The position numbers and the translations under genes are program-made. Shown piece after piece: positions 55,824 through 64,000 of a DNA stretch of 64,000 nucleotides (within the stretch, counting starts at the first letter, position 1; each line of letters opens with the position of its first letter). The notes under the pieces were generated by a model. The model was not told where the DNA came from. It saw nothing but the letters and a program-made list of their open reading frames with translations, and ran no database searches. Location: positions 2,721,501 to 2,785,500 of the forward strand of contig NZ_CP114887.1 of the NCBI RefSeq assembly GCF_028747805.1, written 5' to 3'. Source of the DNA: Solibacillus daqui (GTDB taxonomy: Bacteria > Bacillota > Bacilli > Bacillales_A > Planococcaceae).

Positions 55824-56279
55824 TTATAATGCACCTGAACTAATCACTTCAGCCGATTCAACAAAGTCTAGTTGATTTAAGCCACGAATTAGCTCATCCA
55901 GCTCATGGACCATGCTTGTAACATCTAATGACAGTGTTACATTTGCACGACCTTGAATCGGAATCGTTTGGTGAATCGTGAGCACATTACAATGTGCATC
56001 TGATACGGTTTCAAGTAATTTGGCAAGTGTGCCTTTACGGTCTTGTAATTGAATAAACACCGTTAAGATACGCTCTTGCACAATTGAATGGAAAGGAAAA
56101 ACTGCATCACGATATTTATAAAATGCACTGCGTGATAGGTCAACTTGCTTTACTGCATCCCAAATAGAAGCGACGGTACCCTTTTGTAATAGCTGCTTTG
56201 CTTCTAAGGTTTTTTGCATTGCATCGGTTAATACATCTTCACGCACTAAATAATACCGTTGATTTGCTACGTTTTTCAT
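55824..56279 (-). CDS. pheB: PheB-like ACT-domain protein
   Basis: A 151-residue protein of the PheB (UPF0735) family. The N-terminal part (YYLVREDVLTDAMQKTLEAK) is followed by a helical SRSAFYKYRDAVFPF segment and a C-terminal ACT domain (RKGTLAKLLETVSDAHCNVL, about residues 80-145). Usually between obg and pheA, as here. Long called chorismate mutase-like but without proof. It probably binds an amino acid for regulation. ATG at 56279. Confidence 0.88.
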   Translation of the reverse strand: MKNVANQRYYLVREDVLTDAMQKTLEAKQLLQKGTVASIWDAVKQVDLSRSAFYKYRDAVFPFHSIVQERILTVFIQLQDRKGTLAKLLETVSDAHCNVLTIHQTIPIQGRANVTLSLDVTSMVHELDELIRGLNQLDFVESAEVISSGAL

Positions 56280-56296
56280 CAAGATCCCTCACTCCA

Positions 56297-57586
56297 TTAG
56301 TCAACAAAGTCAAATTCGAATTCCATTAAACGAACTGTATCGCCATTTTCTGCGCCTCGTTTACGTAATTCTTCATCTACGCCCATTGCACGTAATTGAC
56401 GAGCAAATCGGCGAATACCGTCTTCACGGCTGAAATCTGTCATTTTGAATAGACGTTCGATAGTGTAACCAGAAAGTACGAACGAACCGTCATCATCACG
56501 TGAAATATCGAAGTCTCCGCCTTTTGATTCGTGTTTATAAAGCACAACTGCTTCTGATTCTTCATCGACTACTTCATGTAATAAGAATTCTGGTGTTACC
56601 TCTAATAAGTCTGCTACTTCGAACAATAATGGTTTTAACCCTTGACGAGAAACTGCTGAAATCGGGAAGACTTTTACATCGTCGCCCACTTTCTTTTTAA
56701 ACTCTGCTAAGTTTTCCTCTGCATCTGGCATATCCATTTTGTTCGCTACCACGATTTGTGGGCGCTCTAATAAGCGTAAATTGTATTGCTCAAGCTCGTT
56801 GTTAATCGTTACATAGTCATCATAAGGTTCGCGACCTTCCATACCACTCATATCAATTACGTGTACGATTACTCGTGTACGCTCGATATGGCGTAAGAAT
56901 TGCATCCCTAAACCAACACCTTGGTGTGCACCTTCGATTAAACCTGGTAAATCGGCCATTGCGAATGAACGACCATCTTCCGTTTCAACCATTCCTAAGT
57001 TAGGTACGATTGTTGTGAAGTGGTAAGCACCGATTTTCGGTTTTGCTGAAGATACAACTGATAATAATGTTGATTTACCTACTGAAGGGAAACCTACTAA
57101 ACCAACGTCTGCTAATACTTTTAATTCTAAAATAACTTCTAGTTCTTCGCCTGGTTCACCTTTTTCAGCAAGCTCTGGTGCTGGATTTGAAGGTGTAGCG
57201 AAACGACAGTTCCCACGACCACCACGGCCTGCTTTTGCAACTACCGCTTGTTGGCCGTGCTCTACTAAGTCTGCAATAACCGTCTTTGTTTCTGCGTTCA
57301 TCACAACTGTTCCTGGTGGTACTTTAACGATTAAATCTTCCGCACGTCGACCGTGCATCCCTTTACTCATCCCGTGCTCACCGCGTTCAGCTTTAAAGTG
57401 ACGTTTGTAGCGGAAATCCATTAACGTACGTAAACCTTCTTCTACTTCAAAAATAACGTTACCACCACGTGCGCCATCGCCACCTGCTGGACCACCATTT
57501 GGTACATATTTTTCACGACGGAAGGCTACCATCCCATCTCCGCCGTCTCCACCTTTAACGTAAATCTTTACGTGATCGACAAACAT
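56297..57586 (-). CDS. obg: GTPase Obg/CgtA
   Basis: Essential ribosome-associated GTPase also linked to stress and sporulation. It has the glycine-rich Obg fold (about residues 1-158, with [17 protein letters not shown]), a G domain with [18 protein letters not shown] and NKMD (about 165-285), and a C-terminal OCT domain. 429 residues. The ATG at 57586 has GAGGAG eight bases upstream. A GTG three codons earlier lies on the SD. Directly downstream of spo0B, the classic spo0B-obg pair. Confidence 0.96.
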   Translation of the reverse strand: MFVDHVKIYVKGGDGGDGMVAFRREKYVPNGGPAGGDGARGGNVIFEVEEGLRTLMDFRYKRHFKAERGEHGMSKGMHGRRAEDLIVKVPPGTVVMNAETKTVIADLVEHGQQAVVAKAGRGGRGNCRFATPSNPAPELAEKGEPGEELEVILELKVLADVGLVGFPSVGKSTLLSVVSSAKPKIGAYHFTTIVPNLGMVETEDGRSFAMADLPGLIEGAHQGVGLGMQFLRHIERTRVIVHVIDMSGMEGREPYDDYVTINNELEQYNLRLLERPQIVVANKMDMPDAEENLAEFKKKVGDDVKVFPISAVSRQGLKPLLFEVADLLEVTPEFLLHEVVDEESEAVVLYKHESKGGDFDISRDDDGSFVLSGYTIERLFKMTDFSREDGIRRFARQLRAMGVDEELRKRGAENGDTVRLMEFEFDFVD

Positions 57587-57591
57587 TGCTT

Positions 57592-58116
57592 TCACTCCTC
57601 ATGCATGTGAATTACGTATTTCCATGATGTATCCGTTTGTTCATACGTTTTCACTTCAAAAATATTTTGCTCTATTGAAAATGGCTTCATTCGCCAATTC
57701 CCATTCAAATGGAATGTAATCGACCATTCCTTGTCTTTTGCTTCAATGTTCAATTGTAACTGATGTTCTTCAAAAGGATCGAGCACATCATAAACATGAA
57801 TAATTGTTTTTTCCAAGTATTGCGCAATTGCATCATCAAATTCACTGCGAATAGGTGCTTGTACATAACTCGATAATTGGAATTGTAAAGCCGGGTAGCG
57901 CCAATGTACTGTATGTAGCCATTCTACGGTGTTTTTAAGCTGCAGTCGATTGATATTTGAAAATACTTTACAATGTTCAGATTGTTGTAAAATAACTTTT
58001 TTTGCATCCTCTACTCGGCCTAAATCTAAATTCATTTGAATTAAATGAAGCTGATTTAAATAATCGTGATTGGCGTAGCGTAACGCTTCGCTAACAGTTA
58101 ATTTGGAAACGGTCAT
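57592..58116 (-). CDS. spo0B: Spo0B sporulation phosphotransferase
   Basis: Relays phosphate from Spo0F to Spo0A in the sporulation phosphorelay. The phospho-accepting histidine is His17 in [20 protein letters not shown], at the place of the SRHDWMN motif of B. subtilis Spo0B. A long helical hairpin is followed by a degenerate ATPase-like domain. 174 residues, slightly short. Upstream of obg with 5 bp between them. Confidence 0.88.
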   Translation of the reverse strand: MTVSKLTVSEALRYANHDYLNQLHLIQMNLDLGRVEDAKKVILQQSEHCKVFSNINRLQLKNTVEWLHTVHWRYPALQFQLSSYVQAPIRSEFDDAIAQYLEKTIIHVYDVLDPFEEHQLQLNIEAKDKEWSITFHLNGNWRMKPFSIEQNIFEVKTYEQTDTSWKYVIHMHEE

Positions 58117-58147
58117 TTTGCACTCTCCGTTTTACAGATTCGTTATT

Positions 58148-58156
58148 AGTATAACA
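58148..58156 (-). promoter_or_regulatory. Candidate extended -10 promoter of spo0B-obg
   Basis: TG-T-TATACT on the minus strand (hexamer 58148-58153), about 32 bases before the spo0B start. No clear -35. Confidence 0.4.
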
Positions 58157-58359
58157 AGTTTTCGATTAATTTTCCTTCTATACCTCACACAAATAATACA
58201 TTCAATACTTAAGAAAATTTCAATTATTCATTAAAAAAGCAAATTTTCGCTCGTTTAGCCTCAACAGATATTGGTGGGCTCAATGCACTTCACTTTCGAC
58301 CACAGGACTGAAATGGCTGTGGGATTGCTACAAATGCTGAGATCTACTTTTACCAAAAA

Positions 58360-58386
58360 AAAGGACTGCAATAAATGCAGTCCTTT
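58360..58386 (-). terminator. Terminator after rpmA
   Basis: Perfect 11-bp stem AAAGGACTGCA/TGCAGTCCTTT, 5-base loop, eight T on the minus strand. Confidence 0.9.
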
Positions 58387-58397
58387 AATTGCAAAAA

Positions 58398-59049
<652 letters not shown>

Positions 59050-59063
59050 AATATCACCTATAA

Positions 59064-59372
59064 TTAAGCGTTGATTGCTTCAACTACTAATTTAGTGTAT
59101 GGTTGACGGTGACCTTGTTTACGACGGTAGTTTTTCTTCGCTTTTAATTTGAAAACAGTAATTTTCTTTTGCTTACCTTCTTTAACAACTTTAGCTGTTA
59201 CAGTAGCGCCAGCAACAGTTGGAGCTCCAACTTTAACTGTTTCTCCACCTACGAATAAAACTTTGTCAAAAGTAACGATTTCATCAGCAGCTACACCTAG
59301 TTTTTCAACGTAGATTTCTTGACCTGCTTCAACTTTGATTTGTTTACCACCAGTTTCGATAATTGCGTACAT
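59064..59372 (-). CDS. rplU: 50S ribosomal protein L21
   Basis: Binds 23S rRNA in the large subunit. [18 protein letters not shown] at the start and [18 protein letters not shown] at the end are the L21 signatures. 102 residues, normal length. ATG with GAGGAGGTG upstream. The 110-base leader is the conserved L21 leader, suggesting autoregulation of the rplU-prp-rpmA operon. Confidence 0.97.
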   Translation of the reverse strand: MYAIIETGGKQIKVEAGQEIYVEKLGVAADEIVTFDKVLFVGGETVKVGAPTVAGATVTAKVVKEGKQKKITVFKLKAKKNYRRKQGHRQPYTKLVVEAINA

Positions 59373-59382
59373 TAAAATGCAC

Positions 59383-59482
59383 CTCCTCTTAGACTCAGAC
59401 TCGCCCGGAATTGCAGGTGATCATAAAAGATACTTAAAACCTGTTCAGCGCGGTTGCAGTAGCACGGGTGCTACAAACAATA
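59383..59482 (-). ncRNA. L21 leader (ribosomal protein autoregulatory structure)
   Basis: The transcribed leader before rplU contains a GTAGCACCCGTGCTAC hairpin and CAACCGCGCTGAACAGG, resembling the Firmicutes L21 leader as I know it. It probably binds L21 for feedback control. Not folded by software. Confidence 0.75.
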
Positions 59483-59490
59483 ACATTAAA

Positions 59491-59519
59491 ATACTACCAT
59501 ACCAAAATTCTTAAGTCAA
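59491..59519 (-). promoter_or_regulatory. Promoter of rplU-prp-rpmA
   Basis: TTGACT (59514-59519), 17-base spacer, TAGTAT (59491-59496) with TG one base upstream, on the minus strand. The -35 overlaps the stop end of spoIVFB. Confidence 0.7.
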
Positions 59520-60122
59520 CCTGTTCATTACATGTTTTTCAAATGCTGAACGGTATTTTCGATTTCTCCAATCTCCTATGACTTTGCTCCATAAGAATAT
59601 ACTTACGACAACTAAAGAAAGAGATTGTGGTAGTAAATATAATAGTACGATAATTGTGACTGTAAGTAAATAGAAAGAACTAGAGACGTAATATTCGAAC
59701 AATTTTGAGTAAGAATATTGTTTTAAGAGTGTAAAACAAAGAATCCTTCCACCATCAAGCGGCCAAATTGGCAATAAATTAATGCATAAAATAAATAACT
59801 GTATTTCGATAAATAACCCTTTTAATAACGGTGGCAATAATAAACTAAGCCCAATCCCTATTAATGTTGCAATTGGTCCACCCATTGCAACGACGATCAA
59901 TTGCCGATACGATAATTGCATTTCGTGCTTTAAAGTCATTTCTCCACCATATGGCATAATTTTACAAGTATCAACTTGAACTCCTACAAATTTTGCCGCT
60001 AGAAAATGACCGAGCTCGTGGATCACTAACGAAATCATCATCGCGCTATATAATGCAATATTACCATAAAGTGCGATCATCAATAATAGCAATAAAAATG
60101 CCGGATGAATTGAATACTTCAT
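59511..60122 (-). CDS. spoIVFB: SpoIVFB-like intramembrane metalloprotease, short form
   Basis: Site-2-type protease that cleaves pro-sigma-K in the mother cell. The zinc motif HELGH (near residue 37, in LVIHELGHFLAAKFVGVQV) and the third ligand region LLPIWPLDGGRIL (near 117) are intact, with about six helices. At 203 residues it is much shorter than B. subtilis SpoIVFB (288) and has no C-terminal CBS domain, the part known to sense ATP. Directly follows spoIVFA. Its substrate gene sigK is at 9703. Confidence 0.88.
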   Translation of the reverse strand: MKYSIHPAFLLLLLMIALYGNIALYSAMMISLVIHELGHFLAAKFVGVQVDTCKIMPYGGEMTLKHEMQLSYRQLIVVAMGGPIATLIGIGLSLLLPPLLKGLFIEIQLFILCINLLPIWPLDGGRILCFTLLKQYSYSKLFEYYVSSSFYLLTVTIIVLLYLLPQSLSLVVVSIFLWSKVIGDWRNRKYRSAFEKHVMNRLT

Positions 60123-60662
60123 TTAAATTTCGCGATCCTTTAACCACTGAGTAGTTTGTTCCATATCCAAAATAACACCGTCTTTTTCAATTTGAATATA
60201 AAGCTCACCACTTTTTTTCGTTGCCATAACAGTTCCTTTACTAACAGATGTGTATGGCAACACATAAAAGTCATCAACAAAACCAAATGTCATCGTCATC
60301 CCATTATCATAAATAACTGAAATCGATTTACCATTGTATTGTGTATGACCAGTAAAAATTATAAGTCCGTCATAGAGCGCATTTAAAACGAAAGGCTCTT
60401 TATACGTTAGTAAATAGCCATCATTAAAGCGTTCAATTGTTTCGAACATCTGTAATTGCTCCACCGAAGAATGAGCCGTCACTGTAATCTGTTGGTCTTT
60501 TGGTTGTGTGATGGCTACAACTAATTTGCGCATATACAGTAAATCATCCGAGCTATAAACAATTTTATTAATAGCTCGTTTTAACGTTAAATCCCCAAAA
60601 TAATTAGCACCTGCAATGCCAAGAAAAAGAGCGATTGCGATGAGCCATTGCCATTTTTTCAA
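60123..60662 (-). CDS. spoIVFA: SpoIVFA-like regulator of SpoIVFB
   Basis: Scaffold and inhibitor that holds SpoIVFB in complex with BofA. It has one transmembrane helix (about residues 5-22), then an M23/LytM-like beta domain (about 95-165: FTGHTQYNGKSISVIYDNGM and YVLPYTSVSKGTVMAT) that lacks the usual metal-binding HxH set, fitting a non-enzymatic role. An ATG at 60671 lies in the SD. The TTG at 60662 is nine bases from AAAAGG. Adjacent to spoIVFB. Confidence 0.87.
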   Translation of the reverse strand: MKKWQWLIAIALFLGIAGANYFGDLTLKRAINKIVYSSDDLLYMRKLVVAITQPKDQQITVTAHSSVEQLQMFETIERFNDGYLLTYKEPFVLNALYDGLIIFTGHTQYNGKSISVIYDNGMTMTFGFVDDFYVLPYTSVSKGTVMATKKSGELYIQIEKDGVILDMEQTTQWLKDREI

Positions 60663-60719
60663 GCTCACCATCCTATCCTTTTTTCTCTATTATATGCTCC
60701 ATACAAAAGTGCATGAAAA

Positions 60720-60758
60720 AAGGAATGCTAAAAGTTTTTTCGACTTTTGACATTCCTT
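60720..60758 (-). terminator. Terminator after minD
   Basis: AAGGAATG/CATTCCTT outer stem and AAAAGT/ACTTTT inner stem, six T on the minus strand. Shares the inner core with 18397 and 54308. Confidence 0.85.
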
Positions 60759-60765
60759 ATATTCA

Positions 60766-61650
60766 TTATTTAAATAATGATTTAATTTTTGCTAATACGC
60801 CTTTTGGTTGATCGTCCTCTAAAGTCATTAGTGGCACAGAATCTCCTAAAATACGACGCGCAATATTACGGTAACCTAGAGAAACTTTGTTATTCGGATC
60901 CATCACAATTGGTTCACCTTTATTTGATGAGCTAATGACATCCTCACTATCTACAATAATACCTAATAAATCAATTGATAAATGCGTCGTAACCTCAGTA
61001 ATATCCATTGCATCACCATTGTTCATTAGATGTTTACGAATACGATTAATAATTAATTTTGGCGGTTCGATTGGCTCTTGTTCAAGTAAACCAATAATGC
61101 GATCTGCGTCACGCACAGCTGAAATTTCAGGCGTTGTAACAACGATTGCTCGATCCGCACCAGCAACAGCATTACGGTAACCTTGCTCAATCCCTGCTGG
61201 ACAGTCGATTAATACATAGTCAAAATCACGTTTTAACTCATCAACTAATACCTTCATTTGCTCAGGAGATATAGCGTTCTTATCTGTATTTTGAGCAGCA
61301 GGTAATAAGTATAAACGATCATCAATACGCTTATCTTTTACTAGCGCTTGATGTGTTTTACAACGACCTTCAATTACATCGATTAAATCATAAATAATAC
61401 GATTTTCTAATCCTAAAATAACATCTAAGTTTCGTAGCCCGATATCAGTATCGACTAAACACACCTTTTTCCCTTGCAGTGCTAATGCAGTTCCAAGGTT
61501 GGCGGTTGTAGTCGTCTTCCCTACGCCACCTTTTCCTGAAGTTATAACGATTGCTTCTCCCACATTAGCGGCCCCTTCCTTATGTAAGGTAGCATATTGA
61601 GTATTTGCTTCATCAATATTCTTAGAGAATAAAAACTCTTCTTCACTCAT
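60766..61650 (-). CDS. minD: Septum site-determining ATPase MinD, possibly N-terminally extended
   Basis: Membrane-associated ATPase that places the division inhibitor MinC. The deviant Walker A SGKGGVGKTTTTANLG, switch motifs VDTDIGLRNLD and LIDCPAGIE, and a C-terminal amphipathic helix (GVLAKIKSLFK) are intact. The frame opens with an ATG at 61650 preceded by AAAGGAGGGAG at the end of minC, giving 294 residues. A GTG at 61563 with AAGGAAGGGG eight bases upstream gives the usual VGEAIVITSGKGG start (265 residues). Both starts look usable. Confidence 0.93.
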   Translation of the reverse strand: MSEEEFLFSKNIDEANTQYATLHKEGAANVGEAIVITSGKGGVGKTTTTANLGTALALQGKKVCLVDTDIGLRNLDVILGLENRIIYDLIDVIEGRCKTHQALVKDKRIDDRLYLLPAAQNTDKNAISPEQMKVLVDELKRDFDYVLIDCPAGIEQGYRNAVAGADRAIVVTTPEISAVRDADRIIGLLEQEPIEPPKLIINRIRKHLMNNGDAMDITEVTTHLSIDLLGIIVDSEDVISSSNKGEPIVMDPNNKVSLGYRNIARRILGDSVPLMTLEDDQPKGVLAKIKSLFK

Positions 61651-62318
61651 TTAGCTCCCTCCTTTAAATGTTGATAAATTCGGTCGAATATTTCTTAATT
61701 CTTGGATTCGGTCATAGGAAATCGTACCATCTTCGTTTACATAGGCAAAGATTTGATACGTGTGTTCTAAAAAATAATTGCTTTCGTTTGTCATTACTTC
61801 GACAAGATTCGCAATTAACACATGCGTCGGCTCAAAATGAGAAGCAAAAACGACTGCTTCTTCGTTGCCATTTGCTCCAGCATGAACAATTCCTTTTAGT
61901 TTACCTGCTATATGGACATTGCCCCCTGCTTCAACACGTCCATTTGGATTGACATCACCTAAAATTAGAATATCTCCAGTTGCACGTAATACTTGCCCTG
62001 AACGTACAATTCCAACAAATGTTTCAAAGTGACTTGATTCTTCCTGTTCTTTACTTTCTTCTACAGTTAGTACATCACTTTGAATATTTTTCACACGGTA
62101 TTTTTGCTGTTTCTCGACAACTTCTATAAGCTGTGCCTTTTGTTCGGGTGTACAGTAACGTTTTCCTAAGTGCAATTGTACATCTATTTTACCATCAAGA
62201 TGTCCATCTGTAACTTTTTTTCCTAGTTCTTCTAGCAATTCAGTATATGAGCATTGGTCTCTAAACGAAGGACCAATCCATCCTTCGTACCTTTAATATG
62301 GACAAGTTGCTTCTTCAT
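61651..62318 (-). pseudogene. minC: MinC septum inhibitor gene with an apparent 1-base frameshift near the 5' end
   Basis: MinC blocks FtsZ assembly away from midcell. The ATG at 62318 (GAGGTGACGG upstream) starts KKQLVHIKGTKDGLVLRL, the MinC N terminus. The frame then breaks at about 62260-62261. One base further along, the expected continuation DQCSYTELLEELGKK resumes and runs to the normal C-terminal domain (IVRSGQVLRATGDILILGDV and KGIVHAGANG). One missing base would restore 222 residues. A TTG at 62238 could start a shorter 195-residue product. Either a real mutation or a sequence error. Confidence 0.85.
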
Positions 62319-62354
62319 AGCAATTTCCGTCACCTCGCGCCAAATTATTATGAA

Positions 62355-62386
62355 AAGAAACAATCCAATATAGTGAATTGTTTCTT
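62355..62386 (-). terminator. Candidate terminator between mreD and minC
   Basis: Perfect 10-bp stem AAGAAACAAT/ATTGTTTCTT with a T-rich tail on the minus strand. Could separate mreBCD from minCD or attenuate read-through. Confidence 0.6.
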
Positions 62387-62407
62387 CCCATCATTTTTTA
62401 ATGCTAC

Positions 62408-62923
62408 TTAAGCGCGTTGAAATACGCGAGCGCTAATACAATATTTAAACGCCCATGCAAGCATTATTAAAAATAAAAAATTTGCAATTAAAGTTGGAAC
62501 TAATCGATAAACTAAAAATGGTTGCAACGCCATCGTAGTAAATTGAATCATATAGAAAAATTCATATAAGATGAATTCTAATACTGCTAATAGCCCTATA
62601 GCTAAAAATGTAGTGAATACTAAATGTGACTGTACACGCTTCACAGACCAAGCCGCAACAAAACAAATGGCAGGATATAACACAGTATATAGCCCAATAA
62701 TATTAATGTAAAATACATCAAAACATAACCCAAAAATTAAGCCATAAATCATGGCTTTTTTACGACTATAATAAATGGCTAAAAAGATTAAATATAAAAT
62801 TAAAAAACGTGGAATTAAATAATACGTGCCGTCATTCCACTGAAGTGGTGAAAACATCGCAAATTCAGACTCTACTAAAAATAATATTACTCCAACAAGT
62901 ACAATAGCCAATCGAGTGATCAT
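62408..62923 (-). CDS. mreD: Rod shape-determining membrane protein MreD
   Basis: Polytopic subunit of the elongasome. Five to six helices are evident in 171 residues, and FSPLQWNDGTYYLIPRFLIL is typical of Bacillus MreD. The first codon overlaps the mreC stop by one base. The gene order mreB-mreC-mreD-minC-minD is the same as in B. subtilis. Confidence 0.92.
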   Translation of the reverse strand: MITRLAIVLVGVILFLVESEFAMFSPLQWNDGTYYLIPRFLILYLIFLAIYYSRKKAMIYGLIFGLCFDVFYINIIGLYTVLYPAICFVAAWSVKRVQSHLVFTTFLAIGLLAVLEFILYEFFYMIQFTTMALQPFLVYRLVPTLIANFLFLIMLAWAFKYCISARVFQRA

Positions 62924-63843
62924 TATTCATCCCCCTCAACTGCTGCCTCGTCTACTTCATTTGTTAAATCCGCATTCGTTGCATCGCCGTCAGAGCCATC
63001 TACTGCTGTAGTTTTACGCTTTGCAATAATGACATTTTCTAGCATCGAAAAGTCTGCTGCTGGTTTTACATAGGCCATTTTCGTCAGACCGAAATCATCT
63101 GTTGTAACTTCCGTAATTTCACCGATTAACATTCCTTTAGGGAAAATCCCCCCTAAACCAGATGAAATTACTTTTCCGCCTACTTTTAATTTAATTTTCG
63201 AATCGATGCGCTTTAGTAATAATTCGTTACGCTCTGCGTCATAACCTTCTATTAAACCATGAATTTCTTCATTGTTTTCCCCAAAGACGATTGCTGAAAC
63301 ACGATAATTTTCATTATTCGTATAAAGCAGTTCTACTTCAGAAGTATACGGTGTCGCGATAACAATCTTACCGATTAATCCACGCGATGTCATAACTGCC
63401 ATGTTTTTTTCAACACCATGAGCAGTACCTTTATTTAAAATAATTTTTTCTTCCCATTGATCAGGGTTTCTTGCAATGACCGTCGCCTGAATCGGGTCGA
63501 AATCACGTAAGCTTTCCTCTACTTTGGCAAGTTCACGTAATGAAGCATTTTCGGCCTTTAGCGTACTTACTTCCGCTTGTAATACAGCAAAATCCTCTAA
63601 GCGCATTTTTAGGCGTTGATTTTCATCGTACGTATTCATAAGCGAGTCAATATTGCTAAAAATACCCGTTATGTAGTTCGTTGGCTTTGCTACAAGCGAT
63701 TGTGCAAAGCCAACTGTATCTTTAATAAGTTTTTCGGGTAATGTTGCGTTATGACGATCACGTAAAGAGAAACCAATCAATGCCACTAGAAAAATTACAC
63801 TTACTAAAAGTATGATTAATTTTTTATTTGTTAATTGTGGCAC
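62923..63843 (-). CDS. mreC: Rod shape-determining protein MreC
   Basis: Bitopic scaffold that links MreB filaments to wall synthases. It has an N-terminal helix (about residues 8-28), a periplasm-side coiled coil (about 65-105), and the two-lobed beta domain with VIARNPDQWEEKIILNKG, GVEKNMAVMTSRGLIGKI and ISSGLGGIFPKGMLIGEI. An acidic tail of about 25 residues (DGSDGDATNADL region) extends past the usual end. The GTG start has AAGGAGGA eight bases upstream. Confidence 0.95.
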   Translation of the reverse strand: MPQLTNKKLIILLVSVIFLVALIGFSLRDRHNATLPEKLIKDTVGFAQSLVAKPTNYITGIFSNIDSLMNTYDENQRLKMRLEDFAVLQAEVSTLKAENASLRELAKVEESLRDFDPIQATVIARNPDQWEEKIILNKGTAHGVEKNMAVMTSRGLIGKIVIATPYTSEVELLYTNNENYRVSAIVFGENNEEIHGLIEGYDAERNELLLKRIDSKIKLKVGGKVISSGLGGIFPKGMLIGEITEVTTDDFGLTKMAYVKPAADFSMLENVIIAKRKTTAVDGSDGDATNADLTNEVDEAAVEGDE

Positions 63844-63857
63844 AAGAAAAGTCCTCC

Positions 63858-64000
63858 TTATTTCAATTGTTGAGCACGAATAAGATCGATGTTATCTAGT
63901 GCTTTACCTGTTCCGATTGCTACGCAGTCTAATGGGCTCTCCGCGATAAATACAGGCATTTTTGTTTCATCACTAATCACTTTATCTAAGTTGCGTAATA
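63858..64000 (-). CDS. mreB: MreB, C-terminal end (truncated by window edge)
   Basis: The last 47 codons of the actin-like rod-shape protein: [20 protein letters not shown], then [20 protein letters not shown] and a stop at 63858-63860. This matches MreB/Mbl tails. Position before mreC makes MreB most likely. The rest lies beyond base 64000. Confidence 0.9.
   Translation of the reverse strand, partial: LRNLDKVISDETKMPVFIAESPLDCVAIGTGKALDNIDLIRAQQLK

Noticed and set aside
58261..58345. Possible further copy of the modular repeat
   Set aside because: Contains GACCACAGG and GGCTGTGGG that recall parts of the family, but the order of modules could not be aligned.
62319..62407. Programmed frameshifting as an explanation for minC
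   Set aside because: No slippery heptamer is seen at 62255-62265, and only one base is missing, so mutation or sequence error is simpler.

Overview
The window is a chromosomal core region of a low-GC, endospore-forming Gram-positive bacterium. Gene content and order follow the Bacillus subtilis comE-yqe, yrr, alaS-ruv-sec and spo0B-minCD-mreBCD blocks. The SafA protein with MPQM/MPHHC repeats, the uninterrupted sigK and the protein sequences as remembered point to Planococcaceae, probably the Lysinibacillus/Solibacillus group. That placement is inferred from memory of families, not from a search. No prophage, IS transposase, rRNA, tRNA or CRISPR array was seen. Many genes start with TTG or GTG, and several start positions here were moved to the codon best placed behind a Shine-Dalgarno (SD) sequence.

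Layout. 1-8034 (minus): comEC (cut by the window edge), comEB, comEA, then yqeM, rsfS, yqeK, nadD, yhbY, aroE, yqeH and yqeG, covering DNA uptake, ribosome assembly and silencing, NAD and shikimate synthesis. 8025-10407: psd (minus) and pssA (plus) diverge, and pssA is followed by an intact sigK. 10609-20404 (minus): mtnN, yrrS, greA, udk, the tRNA wobble-uridine genes trhP2-trhP1-trmR, mltG, two DUF1292 genes, ruvX and ireB. 20430-25361: alaS with its T-box leader, an MFS transporter and a divergent Crp-family regulator. 25415-25975 is a gene-free, repeat-rich stretch. 25976-33352: recD2, a eukaryote-type HisA, manganese catalase, a DUF2642 protein, dtd and relA. 33500-46901: a small lipoprotein ORF, apt, recJ, a LapA-like protein, secDF, comN, spoVB, a DUF421 protein, yajC, tgt, queA, ruvB and ruvA. 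47024-53990: a spore-coat-type kinase, safA, niaR, an operon of ECF sigma factor, PadR-like protein and SEDS protein, and a LysE/MocR pair. 54308-64000 (minus): a DCC protein, pheA, pheB, obg, spo0B, rpmA-prp-rplU with its leader, spoIVFB-spoIVFA, minD, a frameshifted minC, mreD, mreC and the end of mreB.

Functional links. The window holds the pro-sigma-K substrate (sigK) and its processing machinery (SpoIVFA/SpoIVFB). It holds the comE operon and its post-transcriptional regulator ComN. SafA, SpoVB, Spo0B, the manganese catalase and the DUF2642 protein add to the sporulation content. Ribosomal protein L27 carries a cleavable leader, and the protease Prp that removes it is encoded next door.

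Less ordinary features are a likely frameshift in minC; a MinD with a possible 29-residue N-terminal extension; a eukaryote-type HisA outside any his operon; a translationally coupled ECF/PadR-like/SEDS operon with a candidate self-regulated promoter; and a family of short modular hairpin repeats in intergenic gaps on both strands.
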